From positions 310,001-374,000 of the forward strand of contig JACKPP010000002.1 of NCBI GenBank assembly GCA_024233455.1: DNA of 64,000 nt, in the 5' to 3' direction. The stretch is from Chlamydiales bacterium (GTDB lineage: Bacteria; Chlamydiota; Chlamydiia; Chlamydiales; JACKPQ01). Positions 8,105 to 16,215 of this stretch are shown in pieces (within the stretch, counting starts at the first letter, position 1; every line of letters starts with the position of its first letter). The translations under genes were made by a program, and so were the position numbers. The notes beneath the pieces are model-generated. The model was not told the DNA's origin. It searched no databases and worked only from the letters and a program-made list of their open reading frames with translations.

Positions 8105-8914
8105 ATGCCACCAGCATTAACAAATCAAATATGTTGCACAAAACAATTGGTGGTACATTTAAATTCTACAGAAAGCAACAAACAAAAATTAGACAATTTT
8201 CTACCTAATGGATCGAACCATACCTCAGGGCTGCTAATAGATAGCCAAATAGCAAGGCTAGACTTTGATGACATTCCGCAACCACCAAAAGATCTATTGG
8301 ATGAAGTTGCTGCAGCTTTGGATGAGGCCTTCACTCCAAAGCTATTTGATGAAGTTGATGAAGTTGCTGCAGCTTTGGATGAGTACTTCACAAAGCGATC
8401 AGAGGAGTCGACCAATAGCACAGAACCAGCAACAATCAGAACAGAAGAATGGATGGATGCTAACATACAAGATGAAATGGACATTCCAGTTCCAACACAG
8501 GACCTTATTGACAGCTTAGAGTCAAAGACAATCAGCACAGAAGAATGGGTGGATGCTAACATACAAGATGAAATGGAAATTCCAGTTCCAACACAAGACC
8601 TTATTAACAGCTTAGAGCCAAAGACAATCAGCACAGAAGAATGGGTGGATGCTAACATACAAGATGAAATGGAAATTCCAGTTCCAACACAAGACCTTAT
8701 TGACAGCTTAGAGCCAAAGACAATCAGCACAGAAGAATATGTAGACGTTCCTCTAGAGACTGCGATGCCTGTTGAGCAAAATTGCAAATCAACCGCATCC
8801 ATCGCAAAGATCGTAGGTCTTGCAGCCTTGGGATTGATTGGCACTCCATTATGCATTGCTGCCATAGCAGCTATCATTTTGCTTATGGTACTGCTCAGCC
8901 CTATCGGCCTTTAA
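8105..8914 (+). CDS. Tail-anchored membrane protein with acidic 32-residue repeats
   Basis: A 269-residue product. The ATG at 8105 is preceded by AAGGAG with 6 bases spacing; an in-frame TTG at 8084 is less likely. The centre holds three nearly identical 32-residue units plus part of a fourth (core TEEWVDANIQDEMEIPVPTQ), and a shorter duplicated motif DEVAAALDE upstream of them. The cytosolic part is strongly acidic. Residues about 240-263 form a single membrane segment ending LSPIGL, as in the preceding paralogue, 39 bases upstream. The two genes probably share one transcript from the promoter at 7630. Tandem acidic repeats plus a tail anchor suggest a host-interacting protein, which is inference. 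The 3' end overlaps a decayed gene on the other strand. Confidence 0.8.
   Translation: MPPALTNQICCTKQLVVHLNSTESNKQKLDNFLPNGSNHTSGLLIDSQIARLDFDDIPQPPKDLLDEVAAALDEAFTPKLFDEVDEVAAALDEYFTKRSEESTNSTEPATIRTEEWMDANIQDEMDIPVPTQDLIDSLESKTISTEEWVDANIQDEMEIPVPTQDLINSLEPKTISTEEWVDANIQDEMEIPVPTQDLIDSLEPKTISTEEYVDVPLETAMPVEQNCKSTASIAKIVGLAALGLIGTPLCIAAIAAIILLMVLLSPIGL
8432..8745 (+). repeat. 96-bp tandem repeats, about 3.3 copies, inside a coding region
   Basis: Copies begin at 8432, 8528, 8624 and 8720 (partial), each starting ACAATCAG, with exact 96-base spacing. The second and third copies differ at only a few bases, so the expansion is recent. The period is a multiple of three and keeps the reading frame. 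Copy number is likely to vary between strains. Confidence 0.92.
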
Positions 8915-9174
8915 TCTTTGGTCGTGCGCGTATTTTAGAAAGGAGCTCGTTTTTTGGAATTTTGGTGTGCTCTAAAGTCTGAGTGATGGTTCCTGTTTCA
9001 ACTACCTCTTTTAAAAGCTGGGTAGTTGAAATTCCTTTGGTATATGGAACAGTCTCAAATTTCCCTAATTTTTTCAAAAAAATCTGGATCTAAGTTGGTC
9101 TATTGTGGGTGCCATCCAGGCCTAGATAGCCATTTTGGTCCAATCGTTAGCGAATCGACGTCAAATCCGGTCAT
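8901..9174 (-). pseudogene. Remnant of a cytidylyltransferase-like nucleotidyltransferase
   Basis: On the minus strand I can translate MTGFDVDSLTIGPKWLSR, then PGWHPQ, an in-frame TAG, TNLDPDFFEKIRE, a frameshift, and FETVPYTKGISTTQLLKEVV with about 30 further residues to a TAG at 8901. The segment VPYTKGISTT is the conserved motif near the end of glycerol-3-phosphate cytidylyltransferase and RfaE2-like enzymes, and DSLTIGPKW matches the strand before it. The N-terminal part with the HxGH motif is absent. One stop and one frameshift show it is not functional. It overlaps the last codons of the repeat protein gene. Confidence 0.75.
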
Positions 9175-9254
9175 GAGTAAAAAAAAATATTGAAGTAAAA
9201 TAAAGATTTTGTAAACTTCAGCTTTGAAAAAATCATAAATCATTAAGGGTTGAT

Positions 9255-10970
9255 ATGACACTAAAGAAGCATTTGAAAAACTGTTTGATCGGGTTATTTG
9301 TTACCATAATAACTCCATTACTTGCTAACGATTCAGATCTTATAAAATACGATTATATTATTGTTGGCAATGGAACGGCTGGCGCAGTGTTAGCACGCAA
9401 ACTTTCACAAGATAAAAAGAAAAAAGTCCTAGTTTTAGAAGCAGGGGTCAATCACGATGATGATCCGAAAGTGTTGCAAACATCTGGACCTGATCTTTTC
9501 AACACATTTACTGAGCTTGCTTATAACACAAAATATGCCAATATCTGGGCAGTCCCAGTATTTAACCCTTTGCAAACAGCGTCTTATTCGAATGGCCGTG
9601 GCTGGGGTGGAAGTAGCATGCACAACTTTTTGCAGTCGGTTAGAGGCACTCCTTCAGTCTATAACGACTGGGCTACTGCTGCAGGAGATTCAAAGTGGTC
9701 TTACAATAGCTTGCTTCCCAAGATGAAAGCTTTAGAGGCCTATACCCCAAATGCAGATAATGTGTTTAATGTCTTCCAAAGAGGCGCGAGTGGCCCATTA
9801 AAGCTCACGCAAACGTTTCCTATTACCTCTGATGCGCTGGCGCTATCGTTGTCAGCATCACTAAATGCTGGATTTATTACAGATGTAAATGATTACACCG
9901 CCGTTAGTACACTAGGGGCAACAAATGTGGGATTTTCTCCATTTGAATGTTACGCCAGTCCAGGGGCATCTCTTGGAGAAACAGGCAATCGTAGTTTTTC
10001 AGCTAATGCTTTTTTACCAAGATCGGTGATTTCGGCAGATGGTAAAGCAAAAGATGGACGGCTTCTAGTTATTAAATCCAATGCTCTAGTGTCAAGAGTC
10101 ATTTTTAGTGGAAAGGTAGCCACAGGGGTTGAGTTTACTTTAGGAAATAATCCTGATAAAGTTTTAAAAGCTTTAGGCCGAAAGATTATCTTATGTGCAA
10201 GTTCGGTTGACTCACCAGCTATTTTACAACGCTCAGGTATCGGTGATGCTGCCCTTTTGCGCTCTCTTGGAATTAAAGTCATCGTCGATAATCCAAATGT
10301 GGGAGCTCACCTTGTTAACCATTATGGTCCAAATGCAATAATTTCAGGTGCTGATACGACTGCATTTCCATTTCTGCAAGCATTCCTTAATGCATCAGGA
10401 ACTCCTGCTTTAGGTGCGATGGGCTCGACTTATTACTATGATGACGATTCTACACGTCGTTTGCAATTTACCGCTTTTCCCATCGGACCTGGAGTAACCA
10501 GTGTTTTAGCTTTTATTATGAATCCGCAAAGTGAAGGTTCAGTTAAAATTACCTCGCGTAATGCAACAGTGCCTCCTCAGATCGATCTGGGAATGTATAC
10601 CGATGGAGACTATACTACCAACGGAACAGATGCTAATTTAGCAGTGACCTTTTACAAGCTGTTAGATCAAAGTCCAGCAACGCTGATTTTTCCTCCAGCA
10701 GGAAGTACTGATGCCGCTTTTTTCCAAGCTGCTACCAGTTCTGGTGGATACACAGCAGCCTCGCATATTGGCGGTACGACTAGAATGGGAACCTCAATAG
10801 CGGATTCAGTTGTCGATAGTAATCTGCATGTTTTTGGAGTAAAAAATTTAATGGTGGTCGATTTGGGTGTGGTTCCGCGCCTATCTGATGGCAATACAGC
10901 CTTCGAGGCGTTCTTACTTGGACTGATGGCAGCTGAAATTTTAGGTGTACCCACACCACCTGCCATTTAA
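9255..10970 (+). CDS. GMC-family FAD oxidoreductase with signal peptide
   Basis: A 571-residue flavoprotein (choline/alcohol dehydrogenase superfamily). Residues 1-24 look like a Sec signal peptide (charged start, hydrophobic core, PLLA). The FAD-binding motif VGNGTAGAVLARKL lies at residues 37-50, the GMC signature GRGWGGSSMHNFLQSVRG follows near residue 115, and the C-terminal segment SHIGGTTRMGT ... VVDLGVVP ... DGNTAFEAF carries the catalytic His (about residue 502) and Asn region. Family members oxidise alcohols, sugars or cholesterol; the substrate is unknown here. A ribosome site AAGGG precedes the ATG. Export is unusual for bacterial cytosolic members but known in secreted ones. A single gene, followed by an outer-membrane-like protein gene. 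Confidence 0.9.
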   Translation: MTLKKHLKNCLIGLFVTIITPLLANDSDLIKYDYIIVGNGTAGAVLARKLSQDKKKKVLVLEAGVNHDDDPKVLQTSGPDLFNTFTELAYNTKYANIWAVPVFNPLQTASYSNGRGWGGSSMHNFLQSVRGTPSVYNDWATAAGDSKWSYNSLLPKMKALEAYTPNADNVFNVFQRGASGPLKLTQTFPITSDALALSLSASLNAGFITDVNDYTAVSTLGATNVGFSPFECYASPGASLGETGNRSFSANAFLPRSVISADGKAKDGRLLVIKSNALVSRVIFSGKVATGVEFTLGNNPDKVLKALGRKIILCASSVDSPAILQRSGIGDAALLRSLGIKVIVDNPNVGAHLVNHYGPNAIISGADTTAFPFLQAFLNASGTPALGAMGSTYYYDDDSTRRLQFTAFPIGPGVTSVLAFIMNPQSEGSVKITSRNATVPPQIDLGMYTDGDYTTNGTDANLAVTFYKLLDQSPATLIFPPAGSTDAAFFQAATSSGGYTAASHIGGTTRMGTSIADSVVDSNLHVFGVKNLMVVDLGVVPRLSDGNTAFEAFLLGLMAAEILGVPTPPAI

Positions 10971-10989
10971 ATAACAGGTTTACAAACAT

Positions 10990-11027
10990 TCTCCTATTGT
11001 CTATTTAAGAAAGAAAACAATAGGAGA
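10990..11027 (+). promoter_or_regulatory. Perfect hairpin sequestering the ribosome binding site
   Basis: TCTCCTATTGT at 10990-11000 and its exact reverse complement ACAATAGGAGA at 11017-11027, with a 16-base AT-rich loop. The right arm contains the Shine-Dalgarno AGGAG (11022-11026) of the gene starting at 11034, so in the folded RNA the ribosome site would be paired. It could act as a thermometer, a translational switch, or a weak terminator for the upstream GMC gene; there is no U-tract behind it. Confidence 0.65.
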
Positions 11028-11033
11028 TTTGTG

Positions 11034-11798
11034 ATGAAAATACTGGCTGGCTTACTTTGCACTCTATTCTTAACAAGTTCTACGCTTTCTGCTCAAGATA
11101 GCCAAGAAAAATCCGATTATAATTTTGCTTATTCAGGCTGCTTAGAGAAAAAGAAACCAGAGCTTGGATCTCATCAGGTTTGCCCTGTAAAGGCCAAGGA
11201 GTGTCCTCCAGATCCCTGCTGTAAAGTGGATCCATGTACTGGAAAGTGCATTGATTTTAATAATTGGAGCATCGATTTACGTGCAGCGGGTTATTTTCCG
11301 CTGATCAAACAACATCAAGATATCTATGGCACCGGATGGGCCAGTATTCAAATGGAATTTGCATATGTTTTTGCTCGTGATGTGTGGCTTAAAGATGATA
11401 AGTTTAATGTTTGGCTCCATAGCAACTGGACGTTTAGGGACGGAGAGACAATTGGATTTGAGTACTTTACTCGCGTTTATCTGTTTCCAATCGCTGCAGG
11501 CATCGAGTACTTTATCAATATCGCCGATTATTTAGACTTTTATATTGGTCTTGCCCCAACTTACTCGTTTGTGAGAATAAAAAATTACGATGGCTTTTCA
11601 ACCAACCATTTAAGCAGTAGTCAATTTGGCCTGATGACTAAAACTGGTTTCCACGTTTTGGTTCATCCCAATATTTTTCTAGATATATTTGGAGACTATT
11701 TTTTTACGCGCTTTGGAGATTTAAACGGCTCTATTCAAAACATTGATCAGACTTTTAGCGGCTTTTATGTAGGCGGAGGCTTGGGCTTTAAGTGGTAG
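11034..11798 (+). CDS. Putative outer-membrane beta-barrel protein with Cys-rich N-terminal region
   Basis: A 254-residue protein. The ATG at 11034 is 7 bases after AGGAG; a GTG at 11031 is also in frame. Signal peptide about residues 1-21 (ending TLSAQ). Residues 50-75 are Cys-rich (CPVKAKECPPDPCCKVDPC), reminiscent of disulfide-crosslinked chlamydial envelope proteins. The remainder alternates aromatic and small residues in amphipathic strands (SIDLRAAGYFPL, FDIFG-like strands) and ends GGGLGFKW with a terminal aromatic residue, typical of a beta-barrel insertion signal. Roughly eight strands fit an OmpW/OmpA-size barrel. Translation may be gated by the hairpin just upstream. Confidence 0.78.
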   Translation: MKILAGLLCTLFLTSSTLSAQDSQEKSDYNFAYSGCLEKKKPELGSHQVCPVKAKECPPDPCCKVDPCTGKCIDFNNWSIDLRAAGYFPLIKQHQDIYGTGWASIQMEFAYVFARDVWLKDDKFNVWLHSNWTFRDGETIGFEYFTRVYLFPIAAGIEYFINIADYLDFYIGLAPTYSFVRIKNYDGFSTNHLSSSQFGLMTKTGFHVLVHPNIFLDIFGDYFFTRFGDLNGSIQNIDQTFSGFYVGGGLGFKW

Positions 11799-11811
11799 TC
11801 ATCCTGGAATC

Positions 11812-11833
11812 AACTCCAGGTGTGCCTGGAGTT
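11812..11833 (+). terminator. Hairpin, probable terminator of the outer-membrane protein gene
   Basis: AACTCCAGG at 11812-11820 pairs with CCTGGAGTT at 11825-11833 over a 4-base loop, 14 bases after the stop codon. It is followed by ATTTAG rather than a long T-tract, so termination strength is uncertain. Confidence 0.55.
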
Positions 11834-11930
11834 ATTTAGCCAGGAGATTATGTAATTTTTTGTATGTCCGATAGTAAACAAAAAACAATGAGCCAATAAG
11901 AGCTGGATCGCAGCTCAAACCCTGAGGTAA

Positions 11931-11956
11931 GACAGCTCTCCCTAAAGAGAGCTGTC
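11931..11956 (-). terminator. Hairpin, probable terminator of the V-ATPase operon
   Basis: GACAGCTCTC at 11931-11940 pairs perfectly with GAGAGCTGTC at 11947-11956 around a 6-base loop, 16 bases beyond the atpK stop. No strong T-tract follows on the minus strand, so it may also stabilise the transcript end. Confidence 0.6.
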
Positions 11957-11972
11957 ATAAGATGTTGCTAGA

Positions 11973-12398
11973 TTAGCGAATGAGGATGTAGCCAAAAACG
12001 AAGGCAAAAAGCGAGAAGGATTCGACAATACCCAGCGCTGCCATACATTTTCCAAAAACCGATGGTTGTTTAGCAACAGCTTGAATACCCGATGCGGCAC
12101 ACATTCCTTGGTAGATTGCCGAAATCATGATCGCAAGACCTACAAATAACCCTATACCAACCGCTGGCAGTGGCTGCAGTGCGTTTGCTTTGATTTGCGC
12201 GCTCATAAGGATCATAAGCACTAAGCCATAGATCGATTGTGAGGATGGCATCGCAAATAGACCGATGAATTTGCCGTGGTTTTCATCTACCCTGGCCATA
12301 ACGCCAAGACCTGCCATAGCGCCAATGCCGCACCCAATGGCACTACCAAGGCAGCTAAGCCCAAGGACTATAGCTGGCCCAATCATTCCTAAATCCAT
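11973..12398 (-). CDS. atpK: V-type ATP synthase subunit K (membrane proteolipid)
   Basis: The ion-translocating rotor-ring subunit in the inner membrane. The 141-residue protein has four membrane segments arranged as two hairpins, with glycine-rich helices (GSAIGCGIGAMAGLGV). The second hairpin carries the ion-binding carboxylate in GIVESFSLFAFVF; the first hairpin has SSQSIYG at the equivalent place and so lacks a carboxylate, as usual for V-type K. It is the last gene of the operon, 3 bases after atpI, and a hairpin follows it. Confidence 0.96.
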   Translation of the reverse strand: MDLGMIGPAIVLGLSCLGSAIGCGIGAMAGLGVMARVDENHGKFIGLFAMPSSQSIYGLVLMILMSAQIKANALQPLPAVGIGLFVGLAIMISAIYQGMCAASGIQAVAKQPSVFGKCMAALGIVESFSLFAFVFGYILIR

Positions 12399-12401
12399 AT
12401 T

Positions 12402-14303
12402 TTATCTCCTTTTAAGTAATCGTAATGGGTTAAATGAGCGGCCGCCTCCTTCAAAGCTGTAGTGGTACCATTCGAGGAAGTTGAGACGTAAACCGTGGAT
12501 AATACCTCCAACGGCGCTCATGGTAAAGGTAAGAGCATGCCCCCCCAAAAGAATGAGCAGCCCCAGGAAAAAGTTAGCATCTTTTGCCAGTTCATTAAAG
12601 GTTGAAGCCATCATCATCCCAGCTAGGGCCAGCGCATAAAGACGCAAGTAAGACAGGGTATCTGAAAAGACTTGGATCACTTTGGTAATCTCTGCAAGTC
12701 CCCCAAGACGCATTTGAATGATTGCCAGCAGCACTGATGCAAAGATACCAATCCCAACTAGTTGCAGCCCCACTGCCTGAGCAAAAGGCTTGGACATGAC
12801 TCCAAGGAAGTTGATAAACGAAGTAGCATCCATATGCGAGGGAAAGTAAAGATACCCCCCAATCATAAAGCACACCCAGCCAATATTTGACCAGCTACGC
12901 CTTAAGTATCGCAGCAATGACAGCGACAGGTGGATAAGTCCAATGAAGATGGCAAGTTCGAGCAAGATGTTGTCGCCAAACTCTTCAAAGATGGGATAGG
13001 AGTCTTTAGCGTGTTCGGTGGAAAGGAATTGCGTGGGATCATTGACAGTTTTAAGTTTAGGATTTTTTTCAATCCAGAATTGATAAACGTCGTCTTTTTG
13101 CTCCATGTGGTAGGCCGCTTTTTTGGTGACCATGAAACCTATGAGGGAGAATTTTTTGATGGGATTACTGGGACTTAAGCCAATTCCAAAGTAGGAACAG
13201 GTCAAGACTCCCCAAGTCATACAGCCAATGGCAAGAGTGGTCAGTAAAGTCAGAAAACGTTTACCAGCACCTTTGATTTTTTTGAATTTACGACGAAGAA
13301 AAAGAGCAATTACGAGGTATATGAACCCGTAACCGCCATCTGCCACAATGATGGAGTAGAAGAGAATAAAAGCCCAGAAAACCCAAGGTGAGGGATCGCT
13401 ATCGGTAGCCGAAGGGGTGTCGTAGATGTCAACAAGGTCCTCCCCTACTCTGGCAAATCCTTCATTTTCAAGATAGGTAGGAACAAGGTCGGTTTTGGCG
13501 ATCGGAATAGGTTCACAGTGAACGCTAAAGGCGCGCAAAAATGTGCGGGTAGCTGGAAGTTTTTTGGTAGGAATCCAGGCTTCAACGGCAAATAGCATGT
13601 CGTCTAGCTCGCTTGTGGTTTCGCTGCTAGCAAAGTGGAGGTTATGCTGGTTTAGCTGATCGATCAGAGTGTTTTGAAGGTGCGTTTTCCAAAGGGCGAA
13701 TCCTTGAAGCTCTTCTTTTTTGGATTTGATGCTTTGTTTGACTTGCGCTTGTTTTTGCTGCAAAACTCCCAAAGGCTCTTGAATGTGTAGCTCAATCATC
13801 CCAGGGTGCTCAACACGCCCTTTGGCAATGCTGATGTAGTAGTCCATGTCAAATTCTGTGCCAAGGTAAATTAAGTCTTCTGGAGTCTCTGTGGAGCGCC
13901 TTTTTTTTTGCTTTTGGGCAAAGAATTGGATGCACCGATTTCCTTGTGATTCAATTTCTTTGATTTGATCAATCGAAAAATCGCCGAAGATATACACCCG
14001 ATTGATTTCGTTATCTATTAGCCGCGATTCTTCGTGCAAAGCATCGATCTGGTGTTTTAGATCAATGATGCGTTTGGCAGCTTTGGAGGCATCGCCGCTA
14101 GTGATGGGGGGAGCATCAGTGTCGTAGTATTTGAGAATTTTAAGGCTTTGAAGGTAGTGTGAAAGGTGCTTGGGAAAAGCAATTTTTTTGGGGCGGCTGG
14201 CTGGTATGAACTCGATAAAGCCTTGTTTTTGCGCAGCTTTAAAGAAGGCCTCTTTTTCCGATTTGAGTCCAATAAAGAGGTGTTTTTTTACTTCTTCTCT
14301 CAC
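12402..14303 (-). CDS. atpI: V-type ATP synthase subunit I (membrane stator)
   Basis: A 633-residue member of the V-ATPase a/I subunit family, which forms the ion half-channels and stator contact. The N-terminal ~310 residues are soluble and coiled-coil rich; the C-terminal half has about seven membrane segments with the typical sequence DTLSYLRLYALALAGMMMA containing the essential Arg region. Chlamydial AtpI proteins are about this length. Its ATG overlaps the TGA of atpD by four bases, implying translational coupling. Confidence 0.95.
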   Translation of the reverse strand: MREEVKKHLFIGLKSEKEAFFKAAQKQGFIEFIPASRPKKIAFPKHLSHYLQSLKILKYYDTDAPPITSGDASKAAKRIIDLKHQIDALHEESRLIDNEINRVYIFGDFSIDQIKEIESQGNRCIQFFAQKQKKRRSTETPEDLIYLGTEFDMDYYISIAKGRVEHPGMIELHIQEPLGVLQQKQAQVKQSIKSKKEELQGFALWKTHLQNTLIDQLNQHNLHFASSETTSELDDMLFAVEAWIPTKKLPATRTFLRAFSVHCEPIPIAKTDLVPTYLENEGFARVGEDLVDIYDTPSATDSDPSPWVFWAFILFYSIIVADGGYGFIYLVIALFLRRKFKKIKGAGKRFLTLLTTLAIGCMTWGVLTCSYFGIGLSPSNPIKKFSLIGFMVTKKAAYHMEQKDDVYQFWIEKNPKLKTVNDPTQFLSTEHAKDSYPIFEEFGDNILLELAIFIGLIHLSLSLLRYLRRSWSNIGWVCFMIGGYLYFPSHMDATSFINFLGVMSKPFAQAVGLQLVGIGIFASVLLAIIQMRLGGLAEITKVIQVFSDTLSYLRLYALALAGMMMASTFNELAKDANFFLGLLILLGGHALTFTMSAVGGIIHGLRLNFLEWYHYSFEGGGRSFNPLRLLKRR

Positions 14304-14917
14304 GCTATGGCCTCTTTTTTGCGCGCATCAATTTTGGTTTTGGCAACTTTGGCTTGGGCCACAGCAGAGAGCTGCTGATCACCAAGGAAGACTTTGATTT
14401 TTTTGATGTTGGCTTTGGATCTAGGGATGAGGATTTTTTCAAAGAGATTGACCCGAATAGAGACATCGCGCAGCTCTTTTTGCAAAAGAGTTTTTTTGGT
14501 TTCTACAGTTTGTATTTCTTTAAGAGTAGCAAAGAGGGCGCGAAAACGATTAACTGCGCTATCTAACCACAAAGGGGTATCAAAGAGGCTATATTCAGCT
14601 TCGCGAAAAAGGGTGTCTTCATAGAGAGGAATTTCAACACCGGCAATGTTTTCAGTACGCACTTTTATATCAGTGATCGCAATTGCTTCGATCAGGTCGG
14701 AGAGGTGGTTATGGGAAAGTAATTTGGCAAAATCGGAGATGAGTTGTTTTTGCGCCGCAGCCCGTTTTTCAAGCGATGAAAGCTCGGCTTCGGCATTATT
14801 GACTTCAGTTTGTAGAAGCGCTTTTTTGAGTTGCAGGGTCGGCAAGTAACGCTCAAGTTGGGCCAGTTTAAGCTGCTGATCGCGTAGCTCGTTTTTGGTC
14901 AGTTTGATTTGCGTCAT
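14300..14917 (-). CDS. atpD: V-type ATP synthase subunit D (central stalk)
   Basis: A 205-residue, highly helical, charged protein. The N-terminus (MTQIKLTKNELRDQQLKLAQ) is the typical subunit D opening and long N- and C-terminal coiled coils form the rotor shaft inside the A/B hexamer. The start overlaps the last base of atpB (TAATG) and the end overlaps atpI by four bases. Confidence 0.94.
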   Translation of the reverse strand: MTQIKLTKNELRDQQLKLAQLERYLPTLQLKKALLQTEVNNAEAELSSLEKRAAAQKQLISDFAKLLSHNHLSDLIEAIAITDIKVRTENIAGVEIPLYEDTLFREAEYSLFDTPLWLDSAVNRFRALFATLKEIQTVETKKTLLQKELRDVSIRVNLFEKILIPRSKANIKKIKVFLGDQQLSAVAQAKVAKTKIDARKKEAIA

Positions 14918-16215
14918 TATTTAGGCCAATAGGTTGCAACTAGATCTTCTTTGATGCCACTTTCGTGCTTATCAAAACACTCTGCCAGGATATGCCATCC
15001 TAAATCTAAAGCCTCTTCCACAGGAATGTTAACACGTAAATTCATCAGCTTTTGCTCGAATAGCTCGGAAAATTTGAGGAGTTTTTCATCCCAACGTGAA
15101 AGTTTAAAGCCCATACTTTGGCGCTCACGCGATTTTTTAGAGTCGGCGTAAAGGCTGATAAGCGCGTTGGCTAAGTTACCGTGATCTTCACGCGTGACTT
15201 TTCCAATGACTTGTTGTTTGAGACGAGAGAGCGAACCGAAAGGATCGATGAATCCATCGTGGAGGTAGAATTGGCCTTCAGTGATGTAGCCTGTGTTATC
15301 AGGGACCGGGTGAGTCACATCACCACCTGGCATGGTTGTAACCGCAATGATGGTGATAGACCCACTTCCATCGATATCGACAGCTTTTTCATAGCGGGAA
15401 GCAAGGTCGGAATAAAGCGACCCCGGATAACCGCGGTTGGATGGTACTTGGTCCATAGTGATCATGATTTCTTTGACTGCATCAGCAAAAGCGGTCATAT
15501 CAGTCATCAAAACTAACACGTCTTTGTCTTTGACTGCAAATTGCTCGGCTGCTGCCAGCGCCATGTCCGGAACAAGTAGACACTCTACAGCTGGATCAGT
15601 TGCTTTGTGCACAAACATGACCGTTTTTTCCATAGATCCCGATTGTTCAGCGTTGTCGATAAAGGCCTGGTAGTCATCATAGCGCAGACCCATGCCAGCA
15701 ATGATGACCACGTCAGCATCGGTTTGATTAGCAATACGCATTAGAAGCTCATTGTAGGGCTCCCCAGCAATAGAAAAAATGGGGATTTTTTGCGATTTGA
15801 CCAGGCAGTTGAAAACGTCAATCATGGGGATGTTCGTGCGAACCATTTCGTGGGGGATGATACGGCGAACCGGATTAAAAGAGGGTTGGCCGATGGTGAT
15901 TTTGGGTCCTGTGATTTCTGGGCCGTTGTCAATTGGCTCACAAGTACCATTTAGGCGCCTGCCAAGTAGATTGTCTCCATAGGTCACTTGAACGTCATGG
16001 CCCAAAAATGTGACACGATCGCCAGTAGAGATTCCGCGCGTGTCTTCGAAGGCTTGCAGTGTGACCCTTTCGCCATCTATAGATAGAACCGAGGCGTAGG
16101 TCTGGGTTCCACTCATGCGCTCTAAGCTTGCAAGCTCACCTAGTGAAACGTTTTTAGCATGCACGGTGATCAAGCTTCCGCGGACGTTTTCGATTCGATC
16201 GTAGACTTTTTTCAT
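14917..16215 (-). CDS. atpB: V-type ATP synthase subunit B (regulatory, non-catalytic)
   Basis: A 432-residue V/A-type B subunit, paired with catalytic subunit A in the alternating hexamer. Typical segments are RRIIPHEMVRTNIPMIDVFN, IFSIAGEPYNELLMRIA (a degenerate P-loop, as expected for B), LMTDMTAFADAVKEI and SNRGYPGSLYSDLASRYEKA. Its start overlaps the end of atpA by four bases (ATGA) and its end overlaps atpD by one base. Position and length match chlamydial operons. Confidence 0.96.
   Translation of the reverse strand: MKKVYDRIENVRGSLITVHAKNVSLGELASLERMSGTQTYASVLSIDGERVTLQAFEDTRGISTGDRVTFLGHDVQVTYGDNLLGRRLNGTCEPIDNGPEITGPKITIGQPSFNPVRRIIPHEMVRTNIPMIDVFNCLVKSQKIPIFSIAGEPYNELLMRIANQTDADVVIIAGMGLRYDDYQAFIDNAEQSGSMEKTVMFVHKATDPAVECLLVPDMALAAAEQFAVKDKDVLVLMTDMTAFADAVKEIMITMDQVPSNRGYPGSLYSDLASRYEKAVDIDGSGSITIIAVTTMPGGDVTHPVPDNTGYITEGQFYLHDGFIDPFGSLSRLKQQVIGKVTREDHGNLANALISLYADSKKSRERQSMGFKLSRWDEKLLKFSELFEQKLMNLRVNIPVEEALDLGWHILAECFDKHESGIKEDLVATYWPK

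Noticed and set aside
8125..8877. Long minus-strand frame through the repeat protein gene
   Set aside because: Its repeats are only the antisense reading of the 96-bp repeats; it has no ribosome site and no family match.
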